This document shows positions 1 to 10,084 of a stretch of DNA of 64,000 nucleotides, one piece after another (position 1 is the stretch's first letter; every line of letters starts with the position of its first letter). This DNA comes from Clonostachys chloroleuca (lineage: Eukaryota > Ascomycota > Sordariomycetes > Hypocreales > Bionectriaceae): NCBI GenBank assembly GCA_037952775.1, contig JBANAY010000003.1, positions 30,566,001 through 30,630,000 on the forward strand. The letters run 5' to 3'. The notes under the pieces are model-generated. The model saw only the letters and a program-made list of their open reading frames with translations, was not told the DNA's origin and did no database searches. Both the position numbers and the translations under genes were made by a program.

Positions 1-95
1 AATCTTTGATACCTCAGCTCTGGGCTGTCTCCTCGGCGACTTTGTAGCTCTTGAAGCAGCACAGAGACTTCCTCGCGATCGAAAAGGCGAGACAT
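1..95 (-). CDS. 5' end of an unknown gene, cut by the left edge
   Basis: An ATG at 95 (minus strand) opens a frame of 31 codons that runs without a stop off the left end. The residues begin MSRLFDREEVSVLLQ and are rich in Glu, Arg, Leu and Gln, compatible with a helical N-terminus. No signal peptide is visible. The fragment is too short to assign a family. It could also be a chance open frame, since 31 codons without a stop is not rare. Confidence 0.35.
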   Translation of the reverse strand, partial: MSRLFDREEVSVLLQELQSRRGDSPELRYQR

Positions 96-332
96 TGTAC
101 CTCAGGCGAACCCATACCGGAACTACCGCTTCACTTGGCGTGCACACTCTAAAGTGTGATTTGTATTTGACGCATGTTTGGTTCAAGGCGTGATTTATCC
201 ACTGTTTACTTCCCTTTACTGTACTAGTAACTTCTGGAAAGAAATTACGCTTCGCAGCCTTATTAGATAGATCGCTAAATCCGGAAATATTCTCTGGAAA
301 GTTGGAAAATGGACAAACTCTCATTTAGACTA

Positions 333-2633
333 TCACCAAGAGAAACTATCCTCGACTAGCCTGACGGCAGCGCCTTTTCTCTTATGCGCAGTTACAACCA
401 TTCTGACCTCGTCTGCCATCCCTCGAGGGCCACATACGAGAATGACGGTGCCTCCTTGGACATGAGTTGTGGCTAGCTCCGTCTCTATCACGGTCCTGAA
501 GTCAAATCTTTCTCCAACCCTGATATGAACATCAACATCACCCCACTTCCGTTCAGTTTGGTTGTTATTTTCCCAATCTCCTTTGACTTCCTGAGGCTTT
601 CCCTTGTGTTCCTCGCGCCCCCCAATCATGTCTTCCACGGCCTTCAAGAGCCCCAAACCCTCGTCACGTAATCCCCAATAGAGCGTTCTCCTGCCGACCG
701 GTTTCTTGAAAAGGGCTCGCGATGCAGCGACTTTTGGGAGAACTGCAGTAATTCCCACTCCACCTGCAATAACGACAAGATTTGGATGACTCGGAGTTGG
801 TCCGCTATGGAGATCATGGCGGAGAACAGACAGATGGGTATAGCACTCAGCCAATAGAGGTATTCCTTCCGGCTTACTAACATGGGCTGCAAGAAGAGAC
901 GTTGTACCATTTTCAACGCGAATGAAGAAGCTCGCTCCTATTTTTGTTGCATGAGTAACTGAGTCGCCCTCTTGGTGCGAGCCGGATGACGAGGTTTCGC
1001 CTGCCGTAATGACACTCGTCAACCCAGCGGCCTTTTCGGAGTCAAGGACTGTAGGTTCGGGAACTTGCACATGGCTTGAACCCGTCTCCAAACCTGAGCG
1101 CTGAGACACGCCGATTGCCGAAAAGGGGTGGCTCTCCCAGACTCGCCACGTGAGAGTAGGGAAGTACATATAGGCGTGACCTGGACAGTTCAGGCCGGGC
1201 ACGTCCAGGCGAATGTACTCGTCGCCGAGTTTAGTGACATAACCCCTTCTAACTCCATTTCCAGCTATTCTTATTGCTCGGAGGACCCAATCGCAGGCCC
1301 AGATGACAGAAGCCATGATAACCCAATTTTCGTATCCCCATTGACGTTTGTAACGGTAGATGATGTGATACCAACATCCGACAATAGACAGAATCGCGAG
1401 AACAATATGCGCTGCATGGAAGAACTCGTACATTTTCTGACGGACTGGTAGTAAGGAGAAAGGGACAATGAGGACGAGGGCCAGCGTCGCGATGATACCC
1501 CAGTACCAGTAAGGGATAGCGGCAACTTCGCTGTGGTCTTGAGAGATCCCTACATGAATATGTAACCAAAGAGCTGAGTGAATAGCGGCTTGAAGCACAC
1601 AGAGAAAGGCAACCCAGCGATGGATCAGCAAGAAGGTGGAGTATGACCAGCTTGTCAACCAGAGAAGAACGTTATTGCGACCTGCATACAGAATCAGGAG
1701 CGGGAGGTTGGCAAAACTCAGCATCCCAGTACGATTTGCCACATAATTGAGGATTTCCTCCCAGAGGCCATGTTCCCACCAGGAGTTTGGTTGGCGAGGC
1801 TGATATCCGATTGCCACAAATATGACATTGATGACAATCAGGTACAGAATGAAAAGAGACTGGCCTCTAGTTGGGATGAGTCCCAGACCTAATATCGGGC
1901 TGGCATGGCGTCCTCCGAACAGCGGAGGCTCAATAATGTAGCCATGAAATTGGTCAACCAAAGTGGCAGGGAAGGGTATGAACCGGAGCAGTGACAGCAG
2001 GATCGGGATTCCGGCTCCTGTGATCAGGACAATGAGGCTGTTCTTATTTAGTAATTGTCTTGAAACCCTTCAAGAAGAGGTTGCTCACGATAATTTTTGG
2101 TGGTTAATTTCCGTATATTCGAAAGCTGTGTTGCCATTCCAAGCCGCGGTATAAGATTCGTCACTAACAAGGGTCGTCCTATTGAATGCCGCCTTTTTCG
2201 GTAGTATAGTTATTGGTGGATCGTTTTTCACAAGTGCAAGGGACTCCTGATAGGTATATTTAGGCCTTGCCTAGTCCAATTCTCGTCCTACTAATTCGGT
2301 CTCCCAGAACGTTTCCAGTGTTGAAACAGCCACTTTCTCATCCGGGCAATGTGTGTATATGCACCAAGCAGCCGAGAATAGGTAAGGCTCGCTCAAAGCT
2401 AGGCACTCGGCTGACACCGTACTGCTGTGGTGACCATTCAGATGAATGTCGCAAGGAATGGACGAACGTGGCAATGCAGACCGGCATGCATGCGCACACT
2501 CAGGCTGGTACATGATAATGGGATAGCCGACCAGGCCATGGCCAGGACGCCCAGAACTCTGGGCAGATGCTAGTCTTGCCCCAGAGAGAGACAGAAGAGC
2601 TAAAAGGCTCTTTTTAGCAGCGTCTAGCATCAT
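333..2633 (-). CDS. Ferric-chelate reductase-like transmembrane oxidoreductase with an in-frame TAG
   Basis: Membrane flavocytochrome family (FRE/NADPH oxidase type), which moves electrons from NADPH through FAD and haem to extracellular ferric iron. From the start at 2633 there is a signal peptide (about residues 1-24) and the cysteine-containing lumenal domain of fungal FREs. Several membrane helices follow, with paired histidines near 321/335 and 389-406. Then come the FAD motif HPFS (about 485), the NADPH motif IAGGVGIT (about 605) and CGPRGMADEV near the C-terminus. One 51-nt intron, 2038..2088, has donor GTGAGC and a TACTAA-like branch site. The joined exons (2633..2089, 2037..333) keep frame for 750 codons, but codon 121 is TAG (2271..2273), with family-like sequence (PKYTYQESLAL) right after it in the same frame. 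Either it is a nonsense allele, or a weak 45-nt intron (about 2245..2289) removes it. Confidence 0.85.
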
Positions 2634-5369
2634 TACTGGTGAAATTGTAGAGACCCAGTGTATTAACAGAATGATGAATGAAGAACGAGTTTGAATGAGA
2701 GCTGGAGACACAACACAATGCGAGAAAAGAAGGTATTTATCTACTTATCAAGTTTTAATTGGAATCAAATACGCTGAGAATCCGACGAGCAGTATGAAAC
2801 TATTAGCCAGCCCCTTGGTAATCCGGAACCAGCCAATGCGAGCCTACATAATTATTCAATTCAATATAATCACGATTGATAATTGCTGGGAAATCTGCTC
2901 GCCAAGACTTTTGTGCGACGGGAAGAGAACAATTGAGCAAGTTTTTCAAACAAATGTCACCCTAGAGTAGCCCTGAAATGGCGAACTCCTCTGCCCGCTC
3001 GTGACCTTGAAAATCTTGAGCCAGTCCCATTAGTGGAGGATACTGGGTGAGTCTTGAATTTAAGAATGATGGATCTTCGGGTTGGATCAACTGTCAATCA
3101 AGTGGGTGGCATTGAATTGGAGACACTCAAACATTACAGTGCTTACCTATTTGTAAGCCTGCGATAGTGTCAGTAGTCACCTGACAGATCACGTGTACCC
3201 GCAGGAGGGCTTGTTATTTAATACGGGTTCAGATTACAAGCTTCCCTTTCGAAGGTCAGGAATTAATAAAACTATCAACAGCCACCTAAGTGCTCCTCTC
3301 AGGTGACCCTTAGTCGTATCTACAGCTATCCATTGGGCTTCACCTTGGCACTCTCCTTGTAACACCACCCAGCACTGACAGATAGAATGATCAGATTACT
3401 AGGGACTCCAATAAACTCTAAAGAGATAATGGATTCACGTATGATTTGTTAGTAGAGTATTAATAACTCTATTTTTAAAAATAAGATGTTGCTAGAATCA
3501 TCAATTACCGCACAACTCGAACATATATGGCTCTCAATATAAAATCTAACAACCCCGATTATACAAAAATGATCTCAATACCATTCATGGAGTTCGACCG
3601 CTCTACCTCCTAGAACTCAGGACCCAAAAAATAAAGGTACGAGGATGAGAAAAAATTGAATTGCCTTTGGTACATTCATACCCTGGTAACTCAACATGGC
3701 GCAGGGAATCAACGGGGAGATGCTGTCTCTTGTATACGCATGTCACACCTCACCCCGGTTCTCTGCGTCTTGTTCCACCTAGAATTTGGGACCCCTAGGG
3801 ATTACCTAGTATTGATTGTAGCCTCTCTTGGAAAAAGATCGCTTCTTGTTTCGGAATTGAGGAGATCGCTTCCCCTTCTTCTTCTCGGGTTCGGGTGTGG
3901 GTGAACTCGAACTAGCGTTCTGCTGGACCAGCCTCCTCATTTCCTGCATCATAGTTTGGGCTTCTGTCTTTTTCCTGCTGCTTCCTGACTGGACAGCCTG
4001 GACTTGAATGACGGCGCGAGCGCCAATTCCACCCATGGTTGCTTTGTACTTCCCCCCGACCAGGTGGACATGCCGTTTATCACCGAGTCTTTGCAGGATT
4101 ATCATGCCAGGATCACTCTTCGAACATTATATCAAGAATATCGGACAGATCTTCAAGACTCATGATTTAGAGGCGCTTTATATCTGTGAATCGGACTTGT
4201 AACCCAGTTAAGGGACCCTGGATCCTTTACTTCAGTATACCCCATCCGGAGGGGCAAACTTGAGTTGGAATATAGAGCATCAAAGAATTGAGACTATTGA
4301 AAGTGAGGGCGAACAAATGAGTTCTCACAGATGGACTCAGCTCTTGAAAGAGGCAGCTCAAGTTCTCACTAAGGAATTTTCTGAGGATAACCGGAAGAAT
4401 GGATTCGTCCTGATTCCCGTCAACCTCTATAGGATATAGTCTTGGGATTGTTTGCTGTATACATATTAGAGTTAGTTTGCTCTCTTCTCAGGGGGCAGCT
4501 CAATCTTAAGTCTTGAAGTGTGTCTGTCGATTTCATAGGGCGGATTCTATATGAACTCTGAAACTTGGCAATCTGTTTTGACAGTATTTATAACAATGGT
4601 GGTAGTAGTATGTGAGAGAGATATACAGTATGCGGCAGCTGCTGAAAGAAAGAAAAAAGGGGGGAAATTCCCAAATACCAAAAATTTAACCACTTGACAC
4701 TATACTCAGTATCAGAACACATTAAACTTCAGCCTTTTTACCTGGCTGAGAGGCTTGTGCCCGGCCGTACATAAGGTGCAACACCAACAATGGCTGTGCG
4801 TAGTTATAACAATAATTCGTAAGAAACTATTCTAATAAACCAGTTTTCTCGCACATAAAATCTGGGTGTGTTCAATAATACATATTGATCTGGAGCTTGA
4901 GGGGATACTATTACGGAAGTCCTACTTTGATGTTGGTGCCTGTGCATAGGCGTTGATGCGAGAGCAAGGATCTCACCAACAACACCATAATACGTTGCGT
5001 CTTACGACTGGGAGATCACAGTATTTATGAAGTTGTCTTTACTCCAGCATGCGAAGGCTACTACATAAGTTACGCCGTCATTCCACCTCTTTCGAATACG
5101 GCCACGTCAGAAAACCACGCGTTCACTTGTTCCAATCATTTACATGCTTTGAGTATTTTAAAAAGTATGTTCCCAACGCTCAAACGGCGAATCACTTTCA
5201 AATCCATTCGATGACACCGGTAAGAAGTTGAATTAAACTCGGTTGCCGCCGATAGCCAAAGGAAATACAAGAGTAACGTCTCTATCAATCAGCCAAGTGG
5301 CCTTAGATCATTCTCAAACTGGAAGCTCCGGGCCACGTGGGGGCAGAATTCTCCCCAAAATCTACTTCA
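2634..5369. other. Gene-poor intergenic stretch
   Basis: No gene that I can support. It holds a half-copy of the inverted-repeat element seen at 33420..33641 (see 3102..3130) and a related patch near 3513..3545. A 99-codon open frame on the minus strand (3806..4105), rich in Lys, Ser and Arg, resembles nothing I recognise. The rest is AT-rich with short poly-A/G runs. Confidence 0.5.
3102..3130 (+). repeat. Partial copy of the 33.4-kb MITE-like terminal repeat
   Basis: GTGGGTGGCATTGAATTGGA followed by GACACTCAA matches the terminal inverted repeat of the element at 33420..33641 with a few changes. About 400 bp downstream (3513..3545) a patch containing CTCGAACATA and GCTCTCAATAT resembles 33591..33614 of that element. 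This suggests a diverged or internally rearranged relative. No clean partner terminal repeat is visible. Confidence 0.4.
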
Positions 5370-5627
5370 ATTGTCTTTCAGGACGTTTTGGTTATCTAAA
5401 GGCACTTGGCACTACCATCGACCTTGTAGCAGGTCAAAACCCTTGCTTTTGCACTTCGTCTTTTCTGATGAGGTTCACGTAGTGATTGCACGGGGATCAA
5501 TGCCCGCATCTTCCACGTTCCTTGGCTCCGAAACTTGGATCTTTTCAGCATCGGTGACGGGCTGGGCGGCGGCAAAGGCAGTTGTGAAAACCTACGTGGC
5601 CATGGAGGCGATCTCAATGGCAACCAT
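5370..5627 (-). pseudogene. Decayed small secreted-protein gene
   Basis: From the ATG at 5627 the minus strand encodes a hydrophobic, signal-peptide-like start (MVAIEIASMAT, then a TAG at 5592..5594, then VFTTAFAAAQPVTDAEK). A short acidic segment (EPRNVEDAGIDPRAIT) follows, then a TGA, a Lys/Cys-containing tail and further stops. The order of signal, acidic pro-segment and short cysteine-containing end resembles small secreted fungal proteins. No intron of normal length removes the first stop: GTAGGT...CCCAG would be only 34 nt. I call it a remnant with low confidence; the family is unknown. Confidence 0.3.
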
Positions 5628-6210
5628 GATGAATACGGTGATATTGAGTTAACGAGGTGTTGGATTGAGAAACGTTGCTTCGCAAAGGTCAGTTAATGAT
5701 CGAGTGAGAACTGATTCAGAAATGTCCTCAGTAAAAGGATAAAATATTGACAGCTACAATGGCACCTAATGTACTCTGAAAAACGGAAAGGCCGGAAGAA
5801 AAGGTGTCGGTGACACTTCTTATACTTGCAATCTCTAGTCGTTTGCCAAAAAGGAGCGTTTTGAAAGTATGAGAAACGTCATCTGCGTCGTCATCCGTTT
5901 TGGATGGTCTCAGTCCAAGGCAAAGACGGCGCACATTTTGCCATTTTGATCAAACGCCGAGCCAGGCGACACCTTGATCCATGAGCAAGAGCCGCATGTT
6001 GGAACAATGGAACCGTATCTGCCCTAAATAGGCATTCGCCGTGAAATAAAAGAGGCTATTGGCAGGTAGAAATAGGCAATTCCTCTTTCCGAGGTCATTT
6101 ATTATGAAGGGGAATTTTCCAGGCTTTATTAAACTTATTACTTATCAATGATTTGACCAACTGATGTCTCATTGCCAATCAAGATGGAGCAACAATATAA
6201 AGCAAGAAGC
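5628..6210. other. Intergenic, no gene seen
   Basis: Only short frames are present (a 68-codon frame at 5728..5934, minus, with no recognisable domain). The left part would be the promoter of the decayed secreted-protein gene and the right part the 3' flank of the oxidase gene. Confidence 0.5.
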
Positions 6211-7476
6211 TTATAGCCTAGCAAGCCTTCCCTTGATTTGGTCAAGCTTCACCATGAGGCTCGTCGCCAGCTCTGCGACACTCTCAGCTACCCCCCAGCT
6301 GATTTCAAACCCTCTGCCCCCGGCACCATAGGCATGAAGTACGGGAAGTTTGCTTTCCGTAGAGTTCATGTTGCCGGGGAACTCAATTTCGAGTCTTAAG
6401 CCTCCCTCACGAGCCGGGCGTCGTCCGACAATTTCTTGGATGACTAACATGTTTTCAGGTTGGCTGGGAGATCCATTGGACAATACATGTTGTTTCAGGT
6501 CCTGTACTCCTGTTATGAGGCGGTGACAGGTTGCAGAGTCAGGCTGCCGGCGCCAATCGTGCGGCTCTTTAGTACCGCCGATCACTGTTCCTCCAGAGAA
6601 AAACCTGGGTATAATGAAGTTCCATGTACCATCCATATTCTGCCGTGTAATTGTCTTGTCAAAACAAGTACTGTTCGTCAACACGATATGTCCTAAAAAA
6701 CAATTAGTAATGATACAGAGCTTTGGTGAGGAGAGCCACTAGACTGTGTTACCTCTAATTGGAAATACCTTGGAGTCATTGAAGCCAATTCCTGAAGCAT
6801 TTACCACGAATTGGACGTTAGGTGTAATAATTGATGCCTCATCCACGCTTCTGAGGGTTGCATTGATCGTTTTCCCACCCGCGATTATGAACTTCCTCAA
6901 AAGGTCCCCACAATATACGGGAGAGTTAATGCAGTACGATTCATACTCAAACCCGAACACTGTTCCGTTTGGCAGCTCTTCCGCTGTCAATTCGCGGTAC
7001 CCTTTTAGCCCCGAGTCAGCCTCGAAGCTCTCTGCCGTTTGAGCTTTGTATCCGTTTCCAGGTGCCTCGAACACTTCAATAGCCGGGGCTAAAGCCAGTC
7101 CAATTTGATTTCCAGCTTTGAGAAGGCTGTTGAACTTCGAAACTGTCTGTTTTAGCCAAAGACCCTCTTGCCGTAATTGCTCGGTGGTGCCAGGAATGGG
7201 CCGGACATGGGCCCCAGCCCACATAGAACTGTATTCGATTGAATGGTGCGTGGGAGCCCCGGGAATAGAAGTAGGCCATTCTTTGGAGACAATTACAACT
7301 TGCCAAGAAGATTTGGACTTATCATTGCGGAGTACTTCCTGCAATGAGAGAGCAGAAGATAGGCCGATCACACCACACCTTGCTCATGAGTTCAGCTGTG
7401 TTCCACTACTTACTACTTGGTGAACCGGAAATACTTACCCGATAACCACAATTGTTGGGGACGAGTTATGAATCAT
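6211..7476 (-). CDS. D-amino-acid oxidase (FAD), probably peroxisomal
   Basis: Flavoenzyme that oxidises D-amino acids to 2-oxo acids, ammonia and hydrogen peroxide. Three exons (7476..7439, 7378..6753, 6692..6211) with two 60-nt GT-AG introns give 381 aa. The first intron splits the dinucleotide-binding motif: exon 1 ends IVVIG and exon 2 continues CGVIGLSSA, the N-terminal FAD fold. The middle part carries the IPGAPTHHSIEYSSMWAG segment typical of the family. The C-terminal signature HAYGAGGRGFEISWG is the classic DAO pattern. The last three residues are ARL, an acceptable PTS1 peroxisomal signal, which fits a peroxide-producing enzyme. The start at 7476 is the first ATG before the FAD motif. 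It is transcribed in the same direction as the neighbouring hydrolase, and its promoter carries a CGG-N5-CCG site 233 bp upstream. Confidence 0.93.
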
Positions 7477-8306
7477 GTTTCCGAAGTGTGGGGATGATGC
7501 TGAAGTTTGCCGTGGCTTTCCTGCTGTGTAGATTGTTTATGGCAAGTTCTTCACCAATTTCCGAATGGTTTCTGTACGTCTCAGTCTTATCACATCTTGC
7601 CCTCTTTGTGAAAAGAAAATAACCCAACTTTACTAGTTTTAATAATTGGCGAGAGCAGGGTTGTGATAGCAACGATCAAATGGGTTTTGGGAGCAGATCG
7701 GGAGGCCTCGGCTCAGCCGATCTTGGGTTCTAAGCATCCGATCAGACGTCCTTGCAATTCCTAGGCCGAGTGGGCCCACGAAAACATAGCTGATCCGAGC
7801 AAGCGAAGAAAGATAGCTTGTAAATGATATCAAACAAATCACACATGAGACTCTTACTTAGAGCCGACTGAGGGTATTGATAGAAGACATGAAACCCCAA
7901 GAACGGTCGCACATTTCGATATTCTTAATACATATTACGTGATAATATTCACAAAACTCTTCAACATAATAAGTCGCAAGGACGGCAATAGGTCATAATG
8001 AGAAGCTCGAGATATCTTTATGGAAAATGGGTCTTTCATTCTTCTTTGGCCCGTATACTAGGGTGATTAATTCACAGTGAGCCATCGTTGCATACATTCT
8101 TCTCCTTAGTCAATCTTTCGATTCTAGGGTAGGCAATTTAAAGACGATTTCTTCGTATAAATACGCTGTCTGATTGATCCGCTTGGAAACACGTCCAGAC
8201 ACATCATTTTTAGGCATAGATTCATGCCGAATGCTTCTTCACTTGTCTTTTCTAGCGTACATGTATCTTGCAATATTGATCTATGAAGGAAGGGACTATA
8301 GTCGCC
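7477..8306. promoter_or_regulatory. Promoter region of the D-amino-acid oxidase gene
   Basis: An 830-bp gap without a supportable gene; frames at 7466..7842 are short and unlike any family. It contains the CGG-N5-CCG palindrome at 7709..7719. The distal part includes the 3' flank of the alpha/beta-hydrolase gene. Confidence 0.5.
7709..7719. promoter_or_regulatory. Candidate Zn2Cys6 site, CGG-N5-CCG
   Basis: The sequence with flanks is TCGGCTCAGCCGATC. It differs at only two positions from TCGGCCGAGCCGATC in front of the neighbouring hydrolase gene, and shares TCGG-N3-AGCCGA with the site in the divergent promoter at 12232. It lies 233 bp upstream of the oxidase ATG. CGG inverted half-sites are the standard target of Zn-cluster dimers. 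Confidence 0.55.
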
Positions 8307-9666
8307 CTACTGGCTGTGGGCAATTCTTAGCTGTGCACATATATCCTTAACATACTCTTGTCCCTTCCTGATCAACAACATATGCATAAAAGGATGAGGT
8401 ACACCCATATATCGGCGCATAGTAATTTGAACACCAGAAGCGGCTAACTTAGCACCATAGCTTTCTCCCTCATCCCTGAGAGGGTCACAGTCCGCCGTCG
8501 CAATAAAGGTCCTGCACAAACCTGTCAAATCTCCACGGATAGGACTATGCCAGAACTCGGGGCGCACTACGTCGCCGTCCTTATGCAGAGCTGAGTTGAT
8601 GACCTCGCCGCAATAGGCGATTCTCTTCCAGCTCAGGCACGGAGCAAGGGCGTTTTCTTGATAGGATGGGTATGGCGAATCACTGGGCTGCTTCAATGAT
8701 ATGAATTCGTCAACGGAGGGAACTGCGAGGAGAGCTGTAAGGTATAATCAGCAAATTATGAGTTTCGCGGCAATACATCCGTCTAGGGCGACACATACCG
8801 AGCTTCAGCTCATAGCCCTCGTTCCGAGCAAGTTGCTGGCACACGGCGGTGATTTGCCCACCAGCTGATATCCCTCCCATGGAGATAGAGTCGACATTAG
8901 CATTGATGGTCTTGCCTTCTTCTCGGACCTGGATGCTCATCATTAGAGTGGCTGCTGAAAAGCATGACGTGAGTTCGCCTTTCCTACGTACCCATTTGAA
9001 TGCTGCCCAAACATCCTCATGTCCCTTGTACCAGACGTGCTCTGCGACAAATGTAAGCTGCTGTTATTTCCAAATTATGAATCGAGATTGGCCAACCAGG
9101 AGAAAGTCTGTAGTCGATATCAAGTACCATGATACCAACGCGATCTCGCACCAGCATGCATAATTCCGCATCTCCCGTCAGGTCGCCGAAGATGAAACCT
9201 CCACCTAGAATTTAATATCAATGGTATAGTTCATTAGTTAAGCCTGGAGCTGTTTCTCACCATGGACGTTGATGTGAATAGGATATGGACCATCGCCGTA
9301 TGGCGAAGTCCTTGGGTCAGGCGTATAGCATCGAGCTTTGATGCTATTCCCATCCGGCCCCGGGATTTCAATATCATTCACGAACGGCTCGAACGTGAAA
9401 TCCTTGGCCCAGGAAGCGGCATATAGCTTCGGGTATTTGCGAACGTCCTCCATGCTAACCTGGTGGGTAACAGGTTTGACGGCGATATATGCATTGTAAT
9501 ACTCAATGAAGTCTTGGTCCAAACGAGAGATCATGGAAGGGTGAATTGGGCTGGGAAGACTCTTCTGGGCCACCTGCTTAGCTCCGTTGGAAGCAGTAGT
9601 GTCGGTAATAGCAGAAGGGGCCATCTTGGGGGATGATAGATCGATAACAATGATTGTTTGAGACAA
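8307..9666 (-). CDS. Alpha/beta-hydrolase fold-3 (HSL-like) esterase/lipase
   Basis: Serine hydrolase for esters or amides of small molecules. Five exons (9666..9261, 9204..9097, 9041..8992, 8928..8799, 8734..8307) separated by 55-64 nt GT-AG introns give 373 aa, in frame. Splicing rebuilds the oxyanion motif (INVHG joined to GGFIFGD), then DYRLSPEH, then the nucleophile elbow GGISAGG (here GxSxG with Ile where many relatives have Asp). Near the C-terminus DPLRDEG supplies the likely acid and VPHPFMH the catalytic His. There is no signal peptide, so it is probably cytosolic. An internal ATG at 9624 (MAPSAIT) is an equally good start, giving 359 aa. It lies between the D-amino-acid oxidase and a regulator on the same strand, with a perfect GATCGGC-CGA-GCCGATC palindrome 122 bp upstream. 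The substrate is unknown. Confidence 0.9.
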
Positions 9667-10084
9667 GGCTTCGTTCCTGGAAACTACAGAGCCAAGGCCA
9701 AGTTAAATATGACCTATGAAGGCTGATTATAGACTGGCGAGTTCTTCCGGTACCAGTATTGAGGTCGCCCCGTCCTGCCGAAGGGATCGGCCGAGCCGAT
9801 CGATACGACGCTGCTTGCGGCTGCGCTTGAGATACACATCGGTTTCTTATCTCCGCAAGATCCGCTGTCCCTTATGCCCTTGATCTTTCAGATATCTGCG
9901 TACTATCAGGTTGTATGTGGTACAACTTGATGGCAAGTTCAGCGTACTTATTCACAAAACCAAGTTTTATCATAATGCGATCTAGCAATGAAGAAAACCG
10001 TTACATTCTCTTCGAGTAGAGAGCGACAGACTTAATCCATTATCGTCAATTTATATTCATTCTATGGGCTCGACATCTTGACTG
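9667..10084. promoter_or_regulatory. Promoter of the hydrolase gene
   Basis: This 418-bp gap holds no gene. Its main feature is the palindrome at 9785..9801. The right end is the 3' flank of the regulator gene. Confidence 0.5.
9785..9801. promoter_or_regulatory. Perfect palindrome GATCGGC-CGA-GCCGATC containing CGG-N5-CCG
   Basis: Seven-base arms around a 3-bp centre; the CGG and CCG triplets (9788..9790 and 9796..9798) are 5 bp apart. The core matches the site in the oxidase promoter at 7709 closely. It lies 122 bp upstream of the hydrolase ATG. Probably a binding site for a Zn2Cys6 dimer of this cluster. Confidence 0.6.

Noticed and set aside
3806..4105. 99-codon Lys/Ser-rich open frame (minus)
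   Set aside because: No start context, domain or neighbours to support it, and composition is low-complexity. Kept only as a note in the intergenic entry.
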